Source of the DNA: Bolinopsis microptera
Taxonomy: Eukaryota > Ctenophora > Tentaculata > Lobata > Bolinopsidae
Assembly: GCF_026151205.1 (NCBI RefSeq)
Contig: NC_087077.1
Coordinates: 5,666,483 to 5,730,482 of the forward strand
DNA length: 64,000 nucleotides
Direction of reading: 5' to 3'
Shown here in pieces: positions 23,157-34,200 of this stretch. Every line of letters starts with the position of its first letter. Position 1 is the stretch's first letter. The position numbers and the translations under genes are program-made. A model generated the notes under the pieces. The model was not told the origin of the DNA. It saw nothing but the letters and a program-made list of their open reading frames with translations, and did not search any database.

Positions 23157-23752
23157 TAGGTAGTGCGCCATCGACAGTGAGCCGCGCGTGCCGACTGTAG
23201 GATGGTTTTTTAGCGCTAATTTCGGCCAGCACAATTTTCTTCAAACAAATAAATATTAAGTATCCTTCCCGACCTCCGATTGCAACAAAAATTGGTAAGC
23301 TTACTCATAGACTTACAAGGAAAGTGTCCGAAAAGTTTAAAGCATATCCAACCATTAGACATTATGTTACAGCTAAAAGCAGCGTATTTTGCCCCATTTT
23401 GATCACTATATCAACCCCGATATCCACTAAATTTTTCGGACAGTTGTGAAAGCCCTATTGGAAGGTCGTCGCCAATTTTCAGAATGATCTCATTCAAGGA
23501 ACTGAAGATATATCCAAATAATACGACAAAAATCAACGAATTTGGTCAAATTTGGTCAAATTACGCGACTTTTACAGCTAATTTTGCTCCAAAAGCCGCG
23601 CACCATCAAATATGGCACCTAGGCAAAACTCACTGATCTTTCCAAAAAGTTATAACAAATTTGGTATTGTGAAAATTCTCACAGTCTCTAGAAAACAATG
23701 GTACAAAAAATTTTAAAATCCGAGCAAGTTTATTTTTATGGTGCACCCCCTA
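23157..23752 (+). mobile_element. TAGG..CCTA element, copy 2, with known empty site
   Basis: The 596-bp insert starts TAGGTAGTGCGCC and ends GGTGCACCCCCTA and is flanked by ATAGTAT on both sides (23150-23156, 23753-23759). The sister copy of the duplication has the uninterrupted site with one ATAGTAT at 27932-27938. Because the ends are T/A-symmetrical, the duplication can be scored as 5 bp (with TTAGG ends) or 7 bp. No coding capacity is seen. Confidence 0.92.
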
Positions 23753-24234
23753 ATAGTATCACAATATACAACTTTTATAATACGTAACAAAATGTATAAG
23801 CAATAAATTATATGTACACACCTGTTTAACAATGCAAAATATATACACTCAAGTACCAATCGCTTTACAGATAAAAAATACCGTACGAAAAATAATATAA
23901 TTTAGTTTTTCATTTGAAATCAGATTTAACATTATGCCTATTTCCTAACCAAACACGGATAGTCGATTCATTACTGTTCACGTTTAGAAATACTGTGGAC
24001 ACCGGAACATATTGATACTGGTTAAGTTTAACCTAAAATAGCGATTCCAACTAGGTAGTTTCTTTACGTGTTGGCAAAGTATTAAAAGTTGTTCACATGT
24101 CTAGATTTCCTTATGCCGCCTTCATCAAGGTACGGTTGTAATTGTATCTGACAAATAAATAAGGGGACGGGGGTTTTAGTTCCAGCGTGATTTTGTACAA
24201 GCAAATATGGAGGAATATGTTAGACCCCATTAGT

Positions 24235-26838
24235 TCACTTATAATTACTTTTCAGCGCACTTGCCCCATTAAGGACTTTCAATTTAGTCGTCATGGGACT
24301 AGATCTTCTCGTTTTGACGCCGAGTTTTGGTGTGAACGGCTTCAGGGTCAAATCCTGAATAGAACAAATTATTCGAATTTTAGGGAAAACGGAAAACGTA
24401 TGGGAAAATAATGAGCTATTTAAAAGATTTGGACCCACATGATTAGCAGTATATAATGATAATATGAACCGCCCCCCCCCCCCAGATTAGCAGTATATAA
24501 TGATGATATGACCCATATTACCTCTGAAGCTACACTCTCAATCTCCACAGCGTCCAGTATGGAGAGGGGGTCCAGAGAACCAATAACTGGGGCCTGCCGA
24601 CTAGGGGGCACATCTGTTAACTCAAAACAAGGAAGAGAATGGTAGACAGCAGGGCCCTCGTGGGTCTTGGGGCCTGGTTTGTGTTTGATGTGACGCAGTC
24701 GTGTACCTTCTTGCTCCTGGTAGTCCAGATCTAGACTGGACGAGAAAGAAGAGTTTTTATTGAGGGTTACGCGAATACTAACAGATTCGTGCACATTGTT
24801 TTCTGTTGGAAAATTATAGAGTTATGTTTTTAAAAAAAAACTTGTTTGAAAAGACGGATTATGAATGTTTGGTGTTCTACTTACTCGACGTCATGCAGAT
24901 CGTTCTTAGTGTTTTTCGAGTCTTTGTATTCCGGTGTGGTGTCAATGGACTGACGGACCTTATCCGGAATGTCAATTGGCTCTGGAATTGCTAGAAGTGA
25001 GATATGTTAAAAGCTTGAATTGTGATGAAAGGAAAATCAACCCGGACCCCTGCTACCTGAATAAAATTTTAAATCGACAATCTTAAACAGAGACCACCAA
25101 TATTTGATAGAGAGGTTCATATTGTTCAGTTTTCTGAAAGCATCGCACAAAGTTACAAATCTTCTTCCTAATTTCTTCATCGACTGCATACTATCAGTAT
25201 CAATATACTGTCGGGTATAATCTGCATACTTTTGTAAAAAACCCAACAAGTTCCAACCTGATAAGACGTCCCTGGGTACTCTAGGGTGAGCGAATGTGGC
25301 GGGATCATCAATATCCCATCTAGTTGTCTGTCCTAGCGTGCCAATGTAATGTCCCTGAAATTTCAAGACAAATTATGTTTTTTAAAAAATTATTTAATGA
25401 GATTTTTATGTTTCAACTGCCTTCCCTCCCAACAACTTAAATAACAGATTCTTTGACTGGCAATTAAAATTACCTGTAAGATAATTATATTTTTCATTTC
25501 AGTTACCTTTCCAGTCCAGAGTCTGACACTGCAATCGTCACTACCAGACAGCAGGAACTCACACTGTCCCAACCCGGAAACGAACTCGAAACACTTTATA
25601 GTAGAGGTGTGAGCCCGGAACTGGGAGAGGAGAGGAGGTGGGGATCTTTCTATTCCTGTTGGGGGAGAAGGTTCTGGGTCGGATCAGGAAATCGATAATC
25701 AATATTCATGTGGCATTGTGTTTTTAAGATTAGCGACTTAAGATGGTGTGCATGTGAACAATCTGAAACAGGATAATTGAGAAGTTTGGTGAGGTGATGA
25801 TGGTAATCACATGATTTTTCAAGCTTCCGATCAAGCTTAATCTTAATCGTAATTATGACATTTTTTCAGTTTCAATGAAGTTTTATGTCGAGCACTACCA
25901 CACAAAAACCCTTATTATTATATTTCCTCCTCCTGTGACCTATAGTTCCAGGACCAAAACTTTACAGTTTTGACTGAATTTGTCACCTGCAACCAATTAG
26001 TCAGTCAACTATTATAGATGGCATATGACATGATTGAGGTGCTGGAAGTTTGATTTCGATCGGAGGAAGGTCACAGCAGAAATCTTAACAAAACGAAAAT
26101 TCATATTTTCCAATTTCTGTCCCATTTTCAAATATGAAAATTTCTGAACACAGATTTGACAGATTGGATGGACTTTTTGCCCAGAGACCAATAATCAGTT
26201 AATTGATGATGGTATGAAACCAAATTGAGGTAATGGAGGTCAAAATTCGGAAGAAAATTGAAAAATCATATTGTTCCATTCTCTATTTGTCACCGAAATG
26301 CTTGCTTACTAAACTGACCTTCAGTGCAGTACTCTGAAATGTTGTAGAGCTTGACATTGCCAGCAGTGTCTCCACTTGCTAGCACGGTGTTGTTTCCGTT
26401 AACTGCTATTAAGTTAGCCCCGTCAGCATTTGGAGTGAAGTAGCTCATCACTTTACCACCTTTGTAGATGTTCCAGAAGTGGATGTATCCTGAAAATAGG
26501 AGGTTATTCTAAATTGCTTCAAGTTAGGAAAACGAACGGGTTTAATTGTTACGCGTAAGAGTACCACACTCCACAGATTTGGGAAGGGCGAATGAAGGGA
26601 CTGACAGCACTTAATAACTTAATAAACAGCATCTGAAGTCTTAAATTAAATTAGTATTACCTGCAGGTCCACAAGCTACCAATGTAGCAGCCCGTCTGGT
26701 TACTCCTCTAGCTGACAGGAACACTAGGGTGTTTACTGCCGCGTCACCTTCCATCGGATCAAACGCTTTCTTGGGATCAGGAGGAGGGGCCTTCAGTCGG
26801 CAAAATATGTGCCCTGATACCAGACTCCAGATAATTAT
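24235..26838 (-). pseudogene. Headless duplicate of WD40-gene exons 22-28
   Basis: The exons are 26661-26838, 26319-26489, 25507-25655, 25057-25354, 24885-24990, 24522-24802 and 24235-24354 (stop). Splice sites and frames are all intact, and the coding differences noted are synonymous (for example an Ile codon in the exon at 24885-24990). There is no exon 1-21 equivalent, so it cannot make the full protein alone. It lies 3' of the complete gene on the same strand, so read-through plus splicing from exon 21 could in principle use it as an alternative 3' end, but the product would be the same. Confidence 0.85.
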
Positions 26839-27116
26839 CTGTCGAGAGAGGTAGATTTAGTGAGATAGAGACAATTTCATGTTGAGACATTTTTGGAATC
26901 ATAGACTGAAATTTTCATAGTTGTTACTTTTTCTTTTTTTAAACTGACAAGACGAAGAGTTAAGACTAAACTAGAATTCGAGCTAATGTTATGAATTAAT
27001 GCATTCAACATCACTCAGCAGAAGGAAGCAAAAAGACTCTCGATCTATTATATCTTAATGAAAAAAACACAAAACTTTATAAAGTACCCTGACATTATAA
27101 TCAAAAAGAGATGATA

Positions 27117-27610
27117 TTTGACCAAAACCCATAATCATGGGTAGAGTGGACCGCTGCCAGTGTCTCTCTTTCCCAAACAAAAGGAAATGATATTAATTTG
27201 ATTGACCGTTCTCAAATGCAAAATGATACCGAGAATGAAATCGGTCGCTCGCTTTTCCCATTAATTTACAATTGTAATAGATTAAGAAGAACTACCCGAA
27301 GGCAGCTGTACTCAGCAATAAAGAATCAATAAACTTCAGCTAATTCACTAACTACCAGTACCACCCTTATCCCGAAATACTAGGTATATCGACCCGAACG
27401 CAACCCAAAGGAATTTTGGCCGCATATCTTGTTACAACATGTGATTGATTGTAAGCCGTGAATGAATGGGAAAAGCGAGCGACCGATTTCATTCTCGGTA
27501 TCATTTTGCATTTGAGAACGGTCAATCAAATTAATATCATTTCCTTTTGTTTGGGAAAGAGAGACACTGGCAGCGGTCCACTCTACCCATGATTATGGGT
27601 TTTGGTCAAA
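27117..27610. mobile_element. TA-flanked element with 146-bp perfect inverted ends
   Basis: TTTGACCAAAACCCATAAT and its reverse complement bound the element, and inversion holds without visible mismatch for about 146 bp (27117-27262 and 27465-27610). TA is on both sides (27115-27116, 27611-27612), as for Tc1/mariner-type targets. It sits exactly at the start of duplication copy B. No transposase. Confidence 0.85.
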
Positions 27611-28656
27611 TAAGTCATACTTATAAGTTATTTGCTAAAACATTTTATTTTCGACCTTTTAATCAGGAACAGATTAGTTGTTAGCATATATATAGCCGAA
27701 AGTCCTTTTAGTTTTAACAACCATCTAACCTATACAATATACATTGTAGCTCTCAAACAACATATATTTATCAAAATTTATCATGCGAAACTTGTCAGGC
27801 TTAAAGTTAACGGTGCGGGTGAATACCATCGCCCGTAGTATAACTAATTCATAATTTTGTTGTTTGTGCCATGGACGAAAAAATAAAAACCAAGCTGTTT
27901 ATAAACCTTCAACAGTAAAGCAAATCACTTTATAGTATCACAATATACAACTTTTATAATTATAATACGTAACAAAATGTATAAGCAATAAATTATATGT
28001 ACACACCTGTTTAACAATGCAAAATATATACACTCAAGTACCAATCGCTTTACAGATAAAAAATACCGTACGAAAAATAATATAATTTAGTTTTTCATTT
28101 GAAATCAGATTTAACATTATGCCTATTTCCTAACCAAACACGGATAGTCGATTCATTACTGTTCACGTTTAGAAATACTGTGGACACCGGAACATATTGA
28201 TACTGGTTAAGTTTAACCTAAAATAGCGATTCCAACTAGGTAGTTTCTTTACGTGTTGGCAAAGTATTAAAAGTTGTTCACATGTCTAGATTTCCTTATG
28301 CCGCCTTCATCAAGGTACGGTTGTAATTGTATCTGACAAATAAATAAGGGGACGGGGGTTTTAGTTCCAGCGTGATTTTGTACAAGCAAATATGGAGGAA
28401 TATGTTAGACCCCATTAGTTCACTTATAATTACTTTTCAGCGCACTTGCCCCATTAAGGACTTTCAATTTAGTCGTCATGGGACTAGATCTTCTCGTTTT
28501 GACGCCGAGTTTTGGTGTGAACGGCTTCAGGGTCAAATCCTGAATAGAACAAATTATTCGAATTTTAGGGAAAACGGAAAACGTATGGGAAAATAATGAG
28601 CTATTTAAAAGATTTGGACCCACATGATTAGCAGTATATAATGATAATATGAACCG

Positions 28657-28687
<31 letters not shown>

Positions 28688-31275
28688 AGATTAGCAGTAT
28701 ATAATGATGATATGACCCATATTACCTCTGAAGCTACACTCTCAATCTCCACAGCGTCCAGTATGGAGAGGGGGTCCAGAGAACCAATAACTGGGGCCTG
28801 CCGACTAGGGGGCACATCTGTTAACTCAAAACAAGGAAGAGAATGGTAGACAGCAGGGCCCTCGTGGGTCTTGGGGCCTGGTTTGTGTTTGATGTGACGC
28901 AGTCGTGTACCTTCTTGCTCCTGGTAGTCCAGATCTAGACTGGACGAGAAAGAAGAGTTTTTATTGAGGGTTACGCGAATACTAACAGATTCGTGCACAT
29001 TGTTTTCTGTTGGAAAATTATAGAGTTATGTTTAAAAAAATAAAACTTGTTTGAAAAGACGGATTATGAATGTTTGGTGTTCTACTTACTCGACGTCATG
29101 CAGATCGTTCTTAGTGTTTTTCGAGTCTTTGTATTCCGGTGTGGTGTCAATGGACTGACGGACCTTATCCGGAATGTCAATTGGCTCTGGGATTGCTAGA
29201 AGTGAGATATGTTAAAAGCTTGAATTGTGATGAAAGGAAAATCAACCCGGACCCCTGCTACCTGAATAAAATTTTAAATCGACAATCTTAAACAGAGACC
29301 ACCAATATTTGATAGAGAGGTTCATATTGTTCAGTTTTCTGAAAGCATCGCACAAAGTTACAAATCTTCTTCCTAATTTCTTCATCGACTGCATACTATC
29401 AGTATCAATATACTGTCGGGTATAATCTGCATACTTTTGTAAAAAACCCAACAAGTTCCAACCTGATAAGACGTCCCTGGGTACTCTAGGGTGAGCGAAT
29501 GTGGCGGGATCATCAATATCCCATCTAGTTGTCTGTCCTAGCGTGCCAATGTAATGTCCCTGAAATTTCAAGACAAATTATGTTTTTAAAAAAATTATTT
29601 AATGAGATTTTTATGTTTCAACTGCCTTCCCTCCCAACAACTTAAATAACAGATTCTTTGACTGACAATTAAAATTACCTGTAAGATAATTATATTTTTC
29701 ATTTCAGTTACCTTTCCAGTCCAGAGTCTGACACTGCAATCGTCACTACCAGACAGCAGGAACTCACACTGTCCCAACCCGGAAACGAACTCGAAACACT
29801 TTATAGTAGAGGTGTGAGCCCGGAACTGGGAGAGGAGAGGAGGTGGGGATCTTTCTATTCCTGTTGGGGGAGAAGGTTCTGGGTCGGATCAGGAAATCGA
29901 TAATCAATATTCATGTGGCATTGTGTTTTTAAGATTAGCGACTTAAGATGGTGTGCATGTGAACTATCTGAAACAGGATAATTGAGAAGTTTGGTGAGGT
30001 GATGATGGTAATCACATGATTTTTCAAGCTTCCGATCAAGCTTAATCTTAATCGTAATTATGACATTTTTTCAGTTTCAATGAAGTTTTATGTCGAGCAC
30101 TACCACACAAAAACCCTTATTATTATATTTCCTCCTCCTGTGACCTATAGTTCCAGGACCAAAATTTTACAGTTTTGACTGAATTTGTCACCTGCAACCA
30201 ATTAGTCAGTCAACTATTATAGATGGCATATGACATGATTGAGGTGCTGGAAGTTTGATTTCGATCGGAGGAAGGTCACAGCAGAAATCTTAACAAAACG
30301 AAAATTCATATTTTCCAATTTCTGTCCCATTTTCAAATATGAAAATTTCTGAACACAGATTTGACAGATTGGATGGACTTTTTGCCCAGAGACCAATAAT
30401 CAGTTAATTGATGATGGTATGAAACCAAATTGAGGTAATGGAGGTCAAAATTCGGAAGAAAATTGAAAAATCATATTGTTCCATTCTCTATTTGTCACCG
30501 AAATGCTTGCTTACTAAACTGACCTTCAGTGCAGTACTCTGAAATGTTGTAGAGCTTGACATTGCCAGCAGTGTCTCCACTTGCTAGCACGGTGTTGTTT
30601 CCGTTAACTGCTATTAAGTTAGCCCCGTCAGCATTTGGAGTGAAGTAGCTCATCACTTTACCACCTTTGTAGATGTTCCAGAAGTGGATGTATCCTGAAA
30701 ATAGGAGGTTATTCTAAATTGCTTCAAGTTAGGAAAACGAACGGGTTTAATTGTTACGCGTAAGAGTACCACACTCCACAGATTTGGGAAGGGCGCATGA
30801 AGGGACTGACAGCACTTAATAACTTAATAAACAGCATCTGAAGTCTTAAATTAAATTAGTATTACCTGCAGGTCCACAAGCTACCAATGTAGCAGCCCGT
30901 CTGGTTACTCCTCTAGCTGACAGGAACACTAGGGTGTTTACTGCCGCGTCACCTTCCATCGGATCAAACGCTTTCTTGGGATCAGGAGGAGGGGCCTTCA
31001 GTCGGCAAAATATGTGCCCTGATACCAGACTCCAGATAATTATCTGTCGAGAGAGGTAGATTTAGTGAGATAGAGACAATTTCATGTTGAGACATTTTTG
31101 GAATCATAGACTGAAATTTTCATAGTTGTTACTTTTTCTTTTTTTAAACTGACAAGACGAAGAGTTAAGACTAAACTAGAATTCGAGCTAATGTTATGAA
31201 TTAATGCATTCAACATCACTCAGCAGAAGGAAGCAAAAAGACTCTCGATCAATTATATCTTAATGAAAAAAACAC
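27611..31275 (-). repeat. Segmental duplication, copy B (in the full gene)
   Basis: Counterpart of 22841-27070. Its right border (31275/31276) lies only a few bases inside intron 21, directly beside the exon 21 splice donor (GTGAGTG at 31273-31279). Its left border coincides with the TA of the element at 27117-27610. Confidence 0.95.
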
Positions 31276-34200
31276 TCACCTCGCCATCGTAGCTAGATGT
31301 AGCAAGATGGTTAGTCGCACTGTTTGCTGTAACTGCTAAAATATCTTCCGTGTGTCCTCTTCTCTGAAAAAATGCGGAATATTAGTTAATAATCTTCCTT
31401 GAGAAATGTTTCATATATCTGGGATGTTGATATCGGAATAATTTTGAATAAGCAATTTTGAAAGTTCGAAGAATCCTCTACTGGGTCATCGGATAGTTCT
31501 ATCACCATTGTTTACAGTACAATACAATGTAATAATGTAGATGTTCTTGAAGGGGTATCCTTTCAGGCACCCCTCCTCATTTAATCATCAATAAAATTTC
31601 CTATTATTCAGCTAAGTCGACCGATGAGATCGCATAGATCCAATGAATCCCTAGACTAGGTGACACTGGGATTCGAACCCTGGACCTTGTGCAAAGAAGG
31701 CGGAAGCTCTAACCACTAACAAATTATGCAGAACGGATGAATTGACTAATGAGTATCAAGTAGTGATAGTCGAAATGTATAAAATCAGCATGTTTAATAA
31801 TCACAGATAAAACTAAAATTTAAATTTGTTAATAGAAATATATATATATCCGCAAATCGCGCTCGTAGCACAAGCCTGGTTAGCTCAGTCGGTAGAGCAT
31901 CAGACTTTTAATCTGAGGGTCACGGGTTCGAGTCCCGTATCAGGCTGCTTGACTTTTGTTTTCTAGCTTTTTTTCGAATGATTTAACAGAAGCTGTAACA
32001 GAAGCTGACTGAGCCAATCATGTAATTAGAATCTATCCATTGATTCAACAAATCCGGGTGATCATTGACGAATGGTGTACATTTGCAGTTTTTTATGCCG
32101 AATTCGATAGCGAGCTCAAATATGTCTATCAGTAGTGGTAACCTCATTAATAAACGATTTCGAAGTTTTGAAGATTAGAGTAATCTTGTGGAACAACGGT
32201 AAAAGCTTATTCAGCACAAGCAAAAGCTACAAGTTCCTCACAAACCTCGTCATCCACCCAATGAGGAAGTGCTTGTTGTTCGTGATGAATACTTTCTGTT
32301 GTGTCCTGAAAAATGCATATATTATTAGTAATCAATACATATGGCAAAAATAGCAGCTTCATTTGAGTATGTAGTTTGTACAAATATAGTTAAGAACATC
32401 ACATCAACAACTAAGAGGTTGCACTACTCCTACATCCTACATCCTACAACCTTGATCATCCCGAAATACACTTAAAATGTTGAAATAAATCATTACCGTA
32501 AAAACGTTGATCCTTCTATCCCATCCGACACATACAATATATCTGAAAAAGATCATGTTAGTTTAGAGGAAGAATAATGTCGAGGAAATTGTAACATTGC
32601 ATGCAAACATTATGTAACAGAAATATCTGCAGCGCCGTGTGAGATAATTCTTTAAAATCAGGCCGAATAGTTCAGTTTAGAGATAATTTCGGTATGACTA
32701 TCCAATTCATAAGAGTTTGACATGTTTGTTATGAACTCCATTGCACCCTCCAACGCATTCTGCACTAAGCATGCAGAGCATGCATTAAAGCCGCGCGCAC
32801 GTGAGAAAATAAAGAAATTGTCATTGTTACCTTATAAAAAAGTTGTTGCGCGTTACGAATATGCGACTCCCATGAGTCTTAGACTGAAGGACTTTCGACA
32901 AAACAGTACCAAATTGAATGGTCGAAAATCGAGTGTTTTAGTGAATAACTTAGAATATATTTTCGATTTTCTCAAGATCTGATTGATAGATTTTCTTTAA
33001 ACTTTCCAGATAGTTATATGGCTATATGAGAGATAATGTGTAAGAGTTTGGGAGAATTTCTAGCTTCCAAACTTGAGATATGACTTCAAACACAAGAAAA
33101 TATCTCCAAATTGGCGGTTTCTAATGGAACACAGGCATATATTCAGAGACCTGAATGATAGATTTTCTTTAAACTTTCCAGATAGTTGAATGGCTATATG
33201 ACAGATAATCTGTGTGATTTTGGGCGAGTTTCTATGTGCCAAACTTGAGATATGACTTCAAACCGCCAATTTGAAATATTTGCTTGTGTTTGAAGTCATA
33301 TCTCAAGTTTGGAAGCTAGAAATTCTCCCAAACTCTTACACATTATCTCTCATATAGCCATGTAACTATCTGGAAAGTTTAAAGAAATTCTATCATTCAG
33401 ATCTTGAGATAATCGACTTTCGTCAAATATTGTACCATGGTACAGTTTGGTACAGAAAGTCCAACTCGTCTTAGACTGAAGGACTTTCGACAAAACAGTT
33501 CCAAATTGCGAGGTCGGAAATCAAGTGTTTCAGTAAAATACTTAAAATATATTTTCGATTTTCTCCAGGAACTATTATTCAATTCCGTTAGAATTTTCTG
33601 AACAGTTAGATGGCTATAAAACTGATTATCTGTGCGAGTTTAGATGAATTTGAATATGTTCCAAATTTGAGATATTCCACGATACAAATTGAACGAATAG
33701 TCCAACTACTATTATTTCTGTTACTCTGAAGTATTGAAGTCTAATCATCAACAAAGTGTGAAACGGTTACCCGAGTGGCGAGTTGTGTATCTCAATCTCA
33801 ATTTTAAAATAATGTACTTATTTATGATACCTTAATTCCCAAAAATTTGGGCGACAAAAAATTTGAGCGGGCCTCTCGCCCAAATTTTTTGCAGACCAAA
33901 TTAATTGCATAACTCTTTTCCGTCTGCTAAATTTTTTACTAACCAAACTTTTGGCATTTGGCCTGTGGCCCTGAAATCTATAGAAAGATGGCTTTTTCTT
34001 CATATCCAAGTGAAATAATATTTGAAATTTTAGTTTTCTAATCTGTCATTCATGGCTTGACCAAGTAAAAAGGCTTATATTTTAAATGAATAGAAATAAC
34101 TGGAATAGCTAACAGCTACTAATAAAACAAATGGCTAGAGGTACGGATAGCTAGAGATTTAAACAAGATCTGCAATTAATGTATATCTATCATTTTGTAC

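Larger units (their letters stand above)
22841..27070 (-). repeat. Segmental duplication, downstream copy (A)
   Basis: The block starts TAAGTCATACTTATAAG and ends AATGAAAAAAACAC, and matches 27611-31275 over its whole length with only scattered differences. It differs from copy B by the 596-bp insertion at 23157, a shorter C-run (12 versus 31), and a few 6-bp changes. It carries exons 22-28 of the WD40 gene in the same orientation. Confidence 0.95.

Noticed and set aside
28649-28849. Poly-proline ORF on the plus strand
   Set aside because: Produced by the 31-base C-run antisense to exon 27.
29242-29571. Splice donor GTTGGA after the DVLS codons in exon 25
   Set aside because: Using it puts a stop in the next exon; the donor at 29256-29261 keeps the frame and the longer exon is open.
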